A stretch of DNA of 64,000 nt from positions 170,790 to 234,789 of the forward strand of contig NZ_FOZW01000011.1 of the NCBI RefSeq assembly GCF_900116195.1, read 5' to 3'. Of this stretch, positions 46,603-55,324 are shown in pieces. This DNA comes from Alloyangia pacifica (lineage in GTDB: Bacteria > Pseudomonadota > Alphaproteobacteria > Rhodobacterales > Rhodobacteraceae). The notes beneath the pieces are model-generated. The model worked only from the letters and a program-made list of their open reading frames with translations. It made no database searches and had not been told where the DNA came from. The stretch's first letter is position 1, and each line of letters opens with the position of its first letter. The position numbers and the translations under genes were made by a program.

Positions 46603-46612
46603 GCAAGCATTT

Positions 46613-46639
46613 GCGGCGCCGGGACGGTCCCGGCGCCGC
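46613..46639 (+). promoter_or_regulatory. GC hairpin between coxL and coxD
   Basis: Perfect 12-bp stem (46613-46624 with 46628-46639) with a 3-base loop, 10 bases past the coxL stop. No U-run follows on the plus strand. It separates the enzyme genes coxMSL from the maturation genes coxDEF and probably reduces read-through or protects the upstream message. The other about 175 bases up to coxD show no gene. Confidence 0.6.
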
Positions 46640-46815
46640 GACCATGGAAGTCGAGACGCGCTCTGATGGTCCGGTGGGGGACCTTGCGCGATCTTGCCCA
46701 TGCCGCGAGGGCGAGGGGTCTGGGGAGCACCCGAGCCTGGCATGGTTGGCCCGGAGCGTGCCGTGTGAAGGGGACATCACGCGGCACGTTTCGGGTCCCT
46801 GAACGAGGAGCCGGG

Positions 46816-47679
46816 ATGACCACCGCACCGCAAGCCGAGCTGATGCGCGCCCTCGCCGGGGCCGGCTACGTGGCCGACGACACGCTGTCCATGGCGCTGC
46901 ACCTGGCGATCTCGCTGGGCCGGCCGTTGCTGCTCGAGGGCCCGGCCGGCGTCGGCAAGACCGAGATCGCCAAGGCGCTGGCAGAGGTGCGCAGGGCCCG
47001 GCTAATCCGCCTGCAATGTTACGAGGGGCTGGATGCGGCCCACGCCATCTACGAATGGAACTACCAGCGCCAGCTGCTGGCGATCCGGGCTGACGGGGCC
47101 AGCGAGGAGAGCCTGTTTTCCGACCGTTTCCTGCTCAGGCGCCCCTTGCTCGAGGCGATCACGCAGGACGACCCCCCGGTGCTGCTGATCGACGAAATCG
47201 ACCGTGCCGACGAGGAGTTCGAGGCCTACCTGCTGGAGATCCTCTCGGACTTCCAGATCACCATCCCCGAGATCGGCACCATCCCCGCCAGGACGCGACC
47301 GCTGGTGGTCCTCACCGCCAACGGCACGCGGGACCTGTCGGACGCGCTGCGGCGGCGCTGCCTCTACACCTACGTCGACTACCCGGACCGCGACACCGAA
47401 CTGGCCATCCTCGCCCGGCGCGGGCCGCAGATCGAGGCCCGGCTGGCGCGGCAGATCGTCGGCGTGGTGCAGGCGCTGCGCCGCGAGGAACTGGAGAAAA
47501 AGCCGGGAATTGCCGAGATGCTGGACTGGGCGGCGGCGCTGGCGGGTCTGGGGATCAACGACCTGACCGAGGACCGGGCAGCGCTGCAGGCCACGCTGGT
47601 CTGCCTACTGAAGACCGCCGCCGACCGCGATGCCGCGCCGCCCGAGGTGCTCGACCGCATCATCGGCAAGGTGGCATGA
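46816..47679 (+). CDS. coxD: CO dehydrogenase maturation AAA+ ATPase (MoxR family)
   Basis: 287 residues from ATG 46816 with GAGGAG upstream. Walker A GPAGVGKTE (residues 42-50), Walker B LLIDEIDRAD and the MoxR segment VVLTANGTRDLSDALRRRCL are intact. CoxD is needed to build the sulfur and copper parts of the Mo-Cu site. It works with the VWA protein CoxE, whose start overlaps its stop. Confidence 0.95.
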   Translation: MTTAPQAELMRALAGAGYVADDTLSMALHLAISLGRPLLLEGPAGVGKTEIAKALAEVRRARLIRLQCYEGLDAAHAIYEWNYQRQLLAIRADGASEESLFSDRFLLRRPLLEAITQDDPPVLLIDEIDRADEEFEAYLLEILSDFQITIPEIGTIPARTRPLVVLTANGTRDLSDALRRRCLYTYVDYPDRDTELAILARRGPQIEARLARQIVGVVQALRREELEKKPGIAEMLDWAAALAGLGINDLTEDRAALQATLVCLLKTAADRDAAPPEVLDRIIGKVA

Positions 47680-48872
47680 TGCAGGTGACGCGCTTTCCTT
47701 CGCGGGCCGAGGGGCTGGCCGACCGAATGACCGGCTTCGTCGCGCACCTGCGGATGAACGGGCTGCCGCTCGGCCCGCAGGAGACCGCGGACGCGCTGGC
47801 GGTGCTTGCGGAGGTGGACGCCACCGATGCCGATCAGGCACGGCGCGCGCTGAAGGTGCTGCTGGTGCCGGATGCCGAGGGTTGGCTGACCTTCGACGCG
47901 CTTTTCGACGCCTATTGGTTCAACGCAGGCCGGACCCGGCAACGCACCGCCAGCCTCACCGCCAGCCCCCATGTGCGCAGCCAGTCGGCACGGTCGACGC
48001 TCTGGCAGGCGCATCTGGAGGCCGACGGCGGCACCGACACCGACGGCTCCGAGAGCACCCCGGGCCATGGCGCGGGGGACGCCGAGGGCATCGAGGGCCG
48101 CCTGATCGCCACCCGCACCGACAACCTTCGCAAGCGCGACCTGCGCGAGCTGATGGACGAGGAGAGCCTGCGTGCCGCCGAGCGCGCCGCCCGCGATCTG
48201 GCCCAGGCGATCCGCGACCGCCGCTCGCGGCGTCGCCAGCAGGCCCGCCGCGGGGCCGAGCTCGACCTGCGCCGCGTCCTGCGCGCCTCGCTTGCGCGCG
48301 GCGGCGAACCGCTGGACCTGTACCGCAAAACCCGGCCCGACCGCCCCATGCGCATTGTCGCGCTCTGTGACGTCTCCGGGTCGATGACGGTCTACGCGCG
48401 GGTCTTCCTGGCTTTTATCAAGGGGCTGGTTGCCGCCGACACCAGCGCCGATGCCTATCTGTTCCACACCCGGCTGATGCGCATCACCCCGGCACTGCGC
48501 GATAGCGACACGCTGCGCGCCGCCGCACGGCTCAGCCTGATGGCCGAGGGCTTCGGCGGCGGCACCGACATCGGCGGATCGCTCGCCGCCTTTGCCGAGG
48601 GCCCCGGCGCGCGGGCGCTGACCCGGCGCACTGTCGTGATCGTGCTCTCGGACGGCTATTGCACCGGCAAGCCCGAACGGCTGGCCGATGCCCTCACGCG
48701 CATTCGCCGCCGCGCAGGGCGCATCGTCTGGTTGAATCCGCTTCTGGGCTGGCAAGGCTACGCGCCGGTGGCGGCTGCCATGGCCGCCGCCCTGCCCCAT
48801 CTCGACGCACATCTGCCGGCCAACACCATCGAGGCGCTGGCCGCGCTGGAACCGCAATTCGCAAGGCTCTGA
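47676..48872 (+). CDS. coxE: CO dehydrogenase maturation protein with VWA domain
   Basis: 398 residues, ATG overlapping the coxD stop by 4 bases. A VWA domain fills the C-terminal half with the metal-binding motif D232-V-S-G-S. The middle (about 150-215) is Arg-rich and helical. CoxE partners the CoxD ATPase in copper insertion into CO dehydrogenase. The gene order coxD-coxE-coxF matches known cox clusters. Confidence 0.94.
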   Translation: MMQVTRFPSRAEGLADRMTGFVAHLRMNGLPLGPQETADALAVLAEVDATDADQARRALKVLLVPDAEGWLTFDALFDAYWFNAGRTRQRTASLTASPHVRSQSARSTLWQAHLEADGGTDTDGSESTPGHGAGDAEGIEGRLIATRTDNLRKRDLRELMDEESLRAAERAARDLAQAIRDRRSRRRQQARRGAELDLRRVLRASLARGGEPLDLYRKTRPDRPMRIVALCDVSGSMTVYARVFLAFIKGLVAADTSADAYLFHTRLMRITPALRDSDTLRAAARLSLMAEGFGGGTDIGGSLAAFAEGPGARALTRRTVVIVLSDGYCTGKPERLADALTRIRRRAGRIVWLNPLLGWQGYAPVAAAMAAALPHLDAHLPANTIEALAALEPQFARL

Positions 48873-48888
48873 GCAAAGGGAACCGCGC

Positions 48889-49701
48889 ATGGCCGACTTC
48901 GACATCTTCGACATGATCGACCGGCAGCGGCGAACGGGCCGGCCGTTTTGCGTCGCCACCGTGGTGCGCACCGCCGACGTGACCTCGGCCAAGGCCGGGG
49001 CCAAGGCGGTGGTGACCGAGACCGGAGAGATCCTCGGCCATCTCGGCGGCGCCTGCGTCCGGCGCGCGGTGCTCACCGCCGGGCAGGAGGCGCTCGGCAG
49101 TGGCCAGACCCGGCTGATCCGCGTCAAACCCTCGGAAAAGGTTGTCGCGCTCACCGACGAGGATGGCGCGCAGGTGTTCCGCAGCGGCTGCCCGTCGGGT
49201 GGCACCGTGGACCTGCTGATCGAGCCCTACGAGCTGCCGCCGATGCTGGTGATCTTCGGCGACACCCCGATCAGCCACGCCCTCGCTGCCCATGCGGCGC
49301 TGGCGGGCTATCGGCTCGCCCTGCCCGAGACGTCGGATGGACCGGAGACCGCCGCCCGCTTTGCCGACACCGACCTTGCGCCTCTTGCGCTTGGCCCGCG
49401 CGATTTCGTCGTGGTGGCGAGCCAGGGCACGCAGGACCTCGCCTGCCTGCGTGCCGCGCTCGAAAGCCCGGCGGAACGGGTCGCCATGGTGGCCTCGCGG
49501 CGCAAGGCGGACACGCTCTGCGCCAAGCTCGCCGCCGCCGGTCTGCCGCAGGCCCAGATTGCGCGGCTTAAGTCCCCGGCCGGGCTCGACATCCACGCCA
49601 TCGACCCGCAGGAGATCGCGCTCTCGGCGCTGGCGGAGATCATCCTCTGGCGCAATACCGACCGCGCCCGGAGCGGAAAGCCCCATGAAAACCATGCGTA
49701 G
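48889..49701 (+). CDS. coxF: XdhC/CoxI family protein (CoxF)
   Basis: 270 residues with AAAGGGAA before the ATG. The N-terminal XdhC/CoxI domain (GHLGGACVRRAV, about residues 45-56) is followed by a Rossmann-type domain (LVIFGDTPISHALAAHAALAGY near 119). Relatives deliver or modify the molybdenum cofactor for xanthine-oxidase-family enzymes. Position after coxE fits coxF. coxG, coxH, coxI and coxK are not found in the window. Confidence 0.9.
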   Translation: MADFDIFDMIDRQRRTGRPFCVATVVRTADVTSAKAGAKAVVTETGEILGHLGGACVRRAVLTAGQEALGSGQTRLIRVKPSEKVVALTDEDGAQVFRSGCPSGGTVDLLIEPYELPPMLVIFGDTPISHALAAHAALAGYRLALPETSDGPETAARFADTDLAPLALGPRDFVVVASQGTQDLACLRAALESPAERVAMVASRRKADTLCAKLAAAGLPQAQIARLKSPAGLDIHAIDPQEIALSALAEIILWRNTDRARSGKPHENHA

Positions 49702-49792
49702 CTTGTGGCGCCGCTTTCGCAGCAGGCCCGCACCGCTGAGCGCGGAACAGCGGGAACAGCTGCTGCTCCACGGCCACCCGAGGTGCTGCTGA
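49685..49792 (+). CDS. possible 35-residue basic small protein
   Basis: The ATG at 49685 overlaps the end of coxF by 17 bases in another frame, with GGAAAG upstream. The product MKTMRSLWRRFRSRPAPLSAE... is strongly basic at the N-terminus and ends in a Cys pair. No family is recognised. It may be a real coupled small gene or chance; the short gap after it (49793-49907) has nothing else. Confidence 0.25.
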   Translation: MKTMRSLWRRFRSRPAPLSAEQREQLLLHGHPRCC

Positions 49793-49907
49793 ACGACAAC
49801 TGACCAGACCTCGCCACCCACGCAACAGGCCTCTGTCCACGGCACGATTGCCAAGACGGGCGCCGCGGGGGATAACGCCCTGCCCGACCCCGCCCGAGGA
49901 GAGCAGC

Positions 49908-50642
49908 GTGAGCATCCCAAGACTGCTCGTCGTCGACGATGACTTCGAGATGCGCAGCATGATGACCCAGTTTCTGCACAAGCAGGGCTTCATCGCCCAT
50001 GGCGCGCAGAACATGGCAGAGATCACCGCCGCCATGGAGGCCGGGCGCATTGACCTGATCCTGCTCGACGTGATGCTCGGCGACGAGAGCGGACTCGAGA
50101 TTTGCGCCCGGCTGCGGCGCGAGCAGGAGGTGCCGATCATCATGGTCTCGGCGCTCTCGGCGGACCACCAGCGCATGGCCGGCTACGAGGTCGGGGCGGA
50201 TGACTACATTGCCAAGCCCTTCAATCCCGAGCTGATGGTGGCGCAGGTCCGTGCCGTCCTCGCCCGCACCCGCCGCACCGCCTCGCTGGCGCACCGCCGC
50301 CGCACTCGCAGCTTCCGTTTCGCCGGCTGGCTCTATGATGCCAAGCGCGACGAGGTGACCTCTCCCGAGGGCTTCCAGGTGGCTCTGTCGCGGCGCGAGA
50401 CCATGCTGCTGCAAGCGCTGCTCGCCAATCCCTTCATCCCGCTGACCCGCGAGGAGATCGCCGCGGCGCTCGACGTCACCGGCGAGGGCGGCACCGAGGA
50501 TGCGCAGGGCCGGGCCATCGACGTGCTGGTCGGTCGACTGCGCTCGAAGATCGAAAAGACCCCGAAGGACCCGCAGATGCTGCGCACCGAGCGCGGCGTC
50601 GGCTACGTCTTCGCGGTGGACGTGACTACCGAGGAGACATGA
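49908..50642 (+). CDS. response regulator, OmpR type
   Basis: 244 residues from GTG 49908 with GAGGAGAG upstream; a longer frame from 49848 adds 20 unlikely residues. The receiver domain has the acidic pair near residues 10-11, the phosphate acceptor Asp54 (LILLDVMLGDESG) and Lys103 (DDYIAKPF). The C-terminal winged helix (about 140-240, with VLVGRLRSKIEKTP and TERGVGYVF) binds DNA. It overlaps the histidine kinase gene by 4 bases. Confidence 0.95.
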   Translation: MSIPRLLVVDDDFEMRSMMTQFLHKQGFIAHGAQNMAEITAAMEAGRIDLILLDVMLGDESGLEICARLRREQEVPIIMVSALSADHQRMAGYEVGADDYIAKPFNPELMVAQVRAVLARTRRTASLAHRRRTRSFRFAGWLYDAKRDEVTSPEGFQVALSRRETMLLQALLANPFIPLTREEIAAALDVTGEGGTEDAQGRAIDVLVGRLRSKIEKTPKDPQMLRTERGVGYVFAVDVTTEET

Positions 50643-52093
50643 GCGAAGAGCTGCGCCACGACGGCCCGAGCTTGCGTGTCTCGGGTAGCCTGCTGATCTT
50701 TGCGGCGGCGCTGGCCGGTGTGGTGATCACCGCAATGTGGAGCCTGTCGCAAACCCGCTGGACGGCGCATCTCGACCGCGCCGAGCGGGCCGGCATCCTG
50801 CTCTACGACACGCTGACCCGCGGTCTCGGCGCGCCCGAGGGCGTGACCCTCACCGAGGTGGACCCCGCCGATGCCGCCCGCGCCGAACGCGGTGCGTTCA
50901 CTTCGCTCACCGGGCTGCCCAGTCCGGCCTATGTCACCATCGCGCCGATCCTGCCTGACGGCGCCGGTGGCCCCGGTCTGCACCTCGCGGTGATCTCTGA
51001 CGGGCTCCAGTATCGCGTCGCCGAGCTGCCTTCGCGTCCGGGCCAGCGCCCCGAGGAAACGCTTGGCCAGCTCACCCGGCTGATGGCCCGCTACTGCAGC
51101 CATCCGCTGATCGTCGCCCGCCCGGACAATGGCGCGTGGCAGCGTGTCGAGGGCCCGGAGGTCTGGGGCTGCGAGGCCGCCCCCGCCGACCTGCGCCTGC
51201 CCGCCATCGCCCTGTCGCTGCTGGCGCTGGCGGTGATCTTCACGCTGGTCACCGGCACCGCCGCCCGCTTCACCGACTTTGCCACCGCCCTCGCTGCGCG
51301 CCGCCGCCTCGGTGGACCCGAGAGCTACGAGGCCAAGGGGCCCGCCGAGCTGCGTGCCATCGTCGGCGCGGTGAACACCTATCTCGAGGCCGAGCGCGAG
51401 CAGCTGGCCAAGCGCGCGGTGGTCCTGTCGGGGGTCAGCCACGACCTCGGCACGCCGGCCACCCGTCTGCGCCTGCGCTCAGCGCTGATCGAGGACGCGG
51501 CCCTGCGCGGCAAGTTCGAGGCCGACATCGACCGGATGACCGCGATCATCGAAAGCGCGCTGACCTACACCCGCGCCGAGCTCAACGTCGAGGAGCCGCG
51601 CGAACTCTCGCTCTCGGCGCTGGTCGAGGCGCTGGTGGACGACTACCGCGACATGGGTCAGCCGGTCAGCCTCGCCAGCGTCGAGCCGATGGTGCTGCAT
51701 GGCGGTCAATCGCTGTTCAGCGCGCGGCGCGGCGCGCAGGTGATCGAGGGCGCGCACCGGGTGCTCGTCACGGCCCGCCCGGTGTCGATCCAGCGGGCGG
51801 TCTCGAACCTTGTGGACAACGCACTGAAATACGGCCGCCGCGCCGAGGTCCGGCTGGAGGCCACCGCCGACATGGCGACGATCATGGTCGAGGACGAAAG
51901 CGGCATGCGCTCGACCGAGGAGATCGAAGCGCTGATGGCCCCGTTCCGGCGCGGCGCCAATGCCCGCTCCAGCGACGGCATCGGACTGGGGCTGAGCATC
52001 GTGTCGACCATCGCCATGATGCACGGCGGCGAGCTGCGCTTCGAAACCGCGCCGCACGGGCTTCGCGCGGTCTTCACCCTGCGCCGGGGCTGA
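50639..52093 (+). CDS. sensor histidine kinase
   Basis: 484 residues. Two membrane helices (about 16-34 and 188-206) bracket a periplasmic sensor of about 150 residues with two Cys (153, 178). The H-box is SGVSHDLGTPATRL with His268. The ATP-binding part has SNLVDNALKYG and a glycine-rich end GIGLGLSIV. It partners the response regulator just before it. The target is probably the downstream PQQ dehydrogenase locus, which is inference. Confidence 0.93.
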   Translation: MSEELRHDGPSLRVSGSLLIFAAALAGVVITAMWSLSQTRWTAHLDRAERAGILLYDTLTRGLGAPEGVTLTEVDPADAARAERGAFTSLTGLPSPAYVTIAPILPDGAGGPGLHLAVISDGLQYRVAELPSRPGQRPEETLGQLTRLMARYCSHPLIVARPDNGAWQRVEGPEVWGCEAAPADLRLPAIALSLLALAVIFTLVTGTAARFTDFATALAARRRLGGPESYEAKGPAELRAIVGAVNTYLEAEREQLAKRAVVLSGVSHDLGTPATRLRLRSALIEDAALRGKFEADIDRMTAIIESALTYTRAELNVEEPRELSLSALVEALVDDYRDMGQPVSLASVEPMVLHGGQSLFSARRGAQVIEGAHRVLVTARPVSIQRAVSNLVDNALKYGRRAEVRLEATADMATIMVEDESGMRSTEEIEALMAPFRRGANARSSDGIGLGLSIVSTIAMMHGGELRFETAPHGLRAVFTLRRG

Positions 52094-52237
52094 TCACCGC
52101 CCGGCGCGGAAACACTGCGTCCCTCACTCGCAACACACGAAAATTTGCCTGACCGCTCTCGCGCCCTACTCCTTGAAGGGACGCGGTCGCGCACCTAACG
52201 CAGCACGGCCCGCCGTGAAACTGAACGGGTATCTCTC

Positions 52238-52579
52238 ATGTCCTATCGATCCGGCCTGACCCTGATGATGGTCTCGGCGCTGGTCGCGCTTGGCTGCGGC
52301 CTCTACGCCTATTTCGCCCCGCTCACCGGCGTCACCGGTGTCTGGGGCCCCCTCGCCGCCGCCTTCGGCGCGCTCTGCCTGCTGATCGGCGCGGCGCTGA
52401 TGGTGCGCGCCCGCGCGCGCGCTGCACGCGTCGTTCTGATGCTGCTGCTGGCCATCGGCCTGCTGCTCACCGCCCTTGCGACCTTCCTGATGCACCAATG
52501 GGTGATGCTGGCGGCGCTGGCCGTCTGCGCGATCGGCTGGATCGCGGCGCTCTCCGGCCCGGAAGGAGAGTACGCATGA
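52238..52579 (+). CDS. small four-helix membrane protein, probable anchor of the PQQ dehydrogenase
   Basis: 113 residues with four membrane segments (about 7-27, 38-56, 63-85 and 87-106) and a short charged end. Its stop overlaps the start of the PQQ dehydrogenase. In classic membrane PQQ glucose/quinate dehydrogenases the first about 150 residues form such a helix bundle in the same chain. Here this part looks like a separate gene. Family not firmly recognised. Confidence 0.75.
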   Translation: MSYRSGLTLMMVSALVALGCGLYAYFAPLTGVTGVWGPLAAAFGALCLLIGAALMVRARARAARVVLMLLLAIGLLLTALATFLMHQWVMLAALAVCAIGWIAALSGPEGEYA

Positions 52580-54777
52580 CCCATCTTCTGCGCAGCACCG
52601 CCCTGATCGCCCTTCTTGCCGCGCCCGCCCTCGCGCAACAGGAGGACACCCCCACCCCGCCGGCCCAGCCCGAAAGCGCCGCGCCGCAGACCGAGACCCC
52701 GGAAACGCCGCCCCCCGGCGCGACCGCGACCGACGAAGCCGGCGACGCGGAGGTCCCGGCCGACGAAGACCCCGCCCGAGACGCGGTAAGCCCCGAAGCG
52801 GAGAGCGCCGACAGCCCCGCCGCGGACGCCCCGGCCGCCGAAGCGCAGGACGACAGTGAGCCCGAACCCGACGCCGAGACGATCACCGTCGAAGTGCCCT
52901 CCGCGCGCCCCTCGTCCGATGCCAAGGTACCCACTCCCGGCCCCGGCTGGCCCAGCTTCCACGGTCAGGTCTCGGGCGCGAAATACTCACCGCTCGACCA
53001 GATCACCCCCGAGAACGTCGGCGATCTAGAGCTCGCCTGGCGGGTCGAGACCGGCGACGTGTCGGACGGCTCGGGGGACCTGCCCGCGACCGTCTGGTCG
53101 GCAACGCCGATCTACGCCAACGACATGCTCTACATTGGCACGCCCTTCTACCGCGTGCTGGCGCTCGATCCGGCCACCGGCGAAGAGGTTTGGTCCTATG
53201 ATACCCAATCCACGCTCGAGGCGCTGACCCAGCCCGCCCTGAAGAACCGCGGCGTCGCCTACTGGCAGGCCGAGGATCCTGCCGACGGCGCGGCCTGCCA
53301 GAAGATCGTCTACCTCGGCACGATGGACGCGCGGCTGTTTGCGATGGATGCCGACACCGGCGCGCTCTGCGAGGACTTCGCGGATGGCGGCGTGCTCGAC
53401 GTCAACCAGTGGAACACCGTCAACGACCGTTGGCCGCTGTCGCTGCTGCAGCCGCCGACCATCGTCGGGGATCACGTGATCATCGGCTGGGCCGGCAACG
53501 ACTGGGACTGGGCCGAGGCGCCTCCGGGTTCGGTCTTCTCGGTCAACGCGCGGACCGGCGAACTGGAGTGGACCTTTGACACCATCCCCGAGAGCATCCG
53601 CGAGAAGACCGGCACCGCCAATGTCTGGACCGCGATGAGCGCCGACGAAGAGCGCGGCATCGTCTATTTGCCCGTGGCCTCGCCCTCGCCCAACTACTGG
53701 GGCGGCAACCGGACCGAGGATATCCCCTATGCCACCTCAACCACCGCGCTCGACGTGGACACCGGCGAGGTGATCTGGTCGCGGCAATGGGTGCACCACG
53801 ACATCTGGGATTATGACATCAACTCCGCCCCCACCCTGATGGACATCACGGTGAACGGCGAAGAAATCCCGGCGCTGATGCAGGCCACCAAGATGGGCTT
53901 TCTCTTCGTGGTGAACCGAGAAACCGGCGAGGACATCTGGCCGATCGAGGAACGCCCCGTCCCCGCGGGGGCAATCGAGGGCGAGCGCTACGCGCCCACG
54001 CAGCCCTTCCCGACCACGCCCGCGCCCCTGCTCGACCAGTCGCGCCTGCCGGACGTGTGGGAGATCGCCGATCTCGCCTCCGGCGGCGAGTGCTCGGAGC
54101 TGTGGAGCAAGCTGACCTACGACGGCATGTACACGGCGCCGACCACAGAGGGTGAAGGCGCTGGCGCCTACCCGAACTCGGCGGGCGTGGTGCAATGGGG
54201 CGGCGTCGGCTTCGATCCCGAGCGGCAGATCGCCGTGGTGAACCTCAGCCACGTGGTGCAGTACATCCAGCTCTACCCGCGCGAGGAATACGACGAGATC
54301 AACGGCGAAGCCGGGGTTGGCGAGAGTGGCTTCCATCCGCAGACCGGTGCCCCCTACGGCATGTCGCTGAAGACCGCGATGAACCGCTGGGGCATGCCCT
54401 GCTGGGAGCCGCCCTTTGGCGAGCTGATGGCGATCGACATGAGCACCGGCGAGCAGATCTGGCGCAAACCCTTCGGCATGTCGCAGAAATACGGCTTCTA
54501 CATGCCCGAGGCCTGGGGCTCGCCGACCATTGGCGGCCCGGCGGTCACCGCCGGCGGGCTGATCTTCATCGGCGCGACGATGGACGGCATGGTGCGCGCT
54601 TATGACATGCAGAGTGGCGAGGAACTCTGGCGCGACCTGACCGAGGCGCCCTCGGTCTCCAACCCGGCGATCTACGAGCATGACGGCCAAGAATACGTGG
54701 CCTTCATCTCGGGCGGCAATTCGATCCTGAAGCCCTCGGTGGGCGACATGATCTCGGTCTACCGCCTGCCGCTCTGA
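52576..54777 (+). CDS. PQQ-dependent dehydrogenase (glucose/quinate/shikimate type)
   Basis: 733 residues from ATG 52576, overlapping the membrane protein. A signal peptide ends at PALAQ (about 1-21). Residues 22-118 are a Pro/Ala/Glu/Asp-rich linker. From there the eight-bladed PQQ propeller begins (WPSFHGQVSGAKYSPLDQIT) with the typical QWVHHDIWDYDINSAP segment and the end SVGDMISVYRLPL. It oxidises a sugar or polyol acid in the periplasm and feeds quinone. The substrate is not fixed by sequence. No pqq synthesis genes are in the window. Confidence 0.9.
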   Translation: MTHLLRSTALIALLAAPALAQQEDTPTPPAQPESAAPQTETPETPPPGATATDEAGDAEVPADEDPARDAVSPEAESADSPAADAPAAEAQDDSEPEPDAETITVEVPSARPSSDAKVPTPGPGWPSFHGQVSGAKYSPLDQITPENVGDLELAWRVETGDVSDGSGDLPATVWSATPIYANDMLYIGTPFYRVLALDPATGEEVWSYDTQSTLEALTQPALKNRGVAYWQAEDPADGAACQKIVYLGTMDARLFAMDADTGALCEDFADGGVLDVNQWNTVNDRWPLSLLQPPTIVGDHVIIGWAGNDWDWAEAPPGSVFSVNARTGELEWTFDTIPESIREKTGTANVWTAMSADEERGIVYLPVASPSPNYWGGNRTEDIPYATSTTALDVDTGEVIWSRQWVHHDIWDYDINSAPTLMDITVNGEEIPALMQATKMGFLFVVNRETGEDIWPIEERPVPAGAIEGERYAPTQPFPTTPAPLLDQSRLPDVWEIADLASGGECSELWSKLTYDGMYTAPTTEGEGAGAYPNSAGVVQWGGVGFDPERQIAVVNLSHVVQYIQLYPREEYDEINGEAGVGESGFHPQTGAPYGMSLKTAMNRWGMPCWEPPFGELMAIDMSTGEQIWRKPFGMSQKYGFYMPEAWGSPTIGGPAVTAGGLIFIGATMDGMVRAYDMQSGEELWRDLTEAPSVSNPAIYEHDGQEYVAFISGGNSILKPSVGDMISVYRLPL

Positions 54778-54784
54778 TCCAAGC

Positions 54785-54810
54785 CCCGCCCGGAGCCACA
54801 TCCGGGCGGG
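54785..54810 (+). terminator. hairpin after the PQQ dehydrogenase gene
   Basis: Perfect 10-bp GC stem (54785-54794 with 54801-54810) with a 6-base loop, 7 bases past the stop. There is no U-run, so termination may be weak or rely on other factors. Confidence 0.6.
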
Positions 54811-54849
54811 ACGAATGCCGCGACGGCGCCCCTACGGACGCGAGCCCCC

Positions 54850-55212
54850 ATGCCCCAGCCCCATGCGATCACCTGCCATTGCGGCCGCTTCCGCGCCGAG
54901 GTGCATGCCGAGCCCGGGGATCTTCTCGAGTGCAACTGCTCGACCTGCGCCCGCACCGGCTTCTTGCGCTGGCTCCTGCCCCTCGAGGCGGTGGTGCTGA
55001 AGACCGAAAGCATACGCCTGAGCACCTACCTCTGGCGCGATGCCCATGGCGGCTACCATTTCTGCCCCGACTGCGGCGTCGCCGTGCTGCGCACCGGCTG
55101 GGGCGACCGGATCGCGGTCAACGCCCGCTGCATCGAGGGGATCGATGTGTTCACCCTGCAGACACGACGATACGACGGGCGCTGCGACATGCCACCCGGC
55201 CCTGCCCGCTGA
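54850..55212 (+). CDS. GFA/CENP-V family zinc protein
   Basis: 120 residues, the usual size. Zinc cysteines appear as THCxC-like CHCGRFRAEV at residues 10-19, LECNCSTCARTGF near 29, and FCPDCGV near 73. The family includes the protein once thought to activate glutathione for formaldehyde; for most members the reaction is unknown. Stands alone between the PQQ dehydrogenase and the patatin gene. Confidence 0.93.
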   Translation: MPQPHAITCHCGRFRAEVHAEPGDLLECNCSTCARTGFLRWLLPLEAVVLKTESIRLSTYLWRDAHGGYHFCPDCGVAVLRTGWGDRIAVNARCIEGIDVFTLQTRRYDGRCDMPPGPAR

Positions 55213-55324
55213 GCCTTCGGCATGGTGCCGCCGACCACCGGATCCGCCCGCTGGATGCGAATCCCCCGCCGCGTTACGCTGCACCGCAGAATTTCTCCCT
55301 TCCCCGGAGGCTTTTTGCATTTCC

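Noticed and set aside
46611..46802. Short plus-strand frame between coxL and coxD
   Set aside because: It starts within the strong hairpin, has no ribosome site and no family resemblance.
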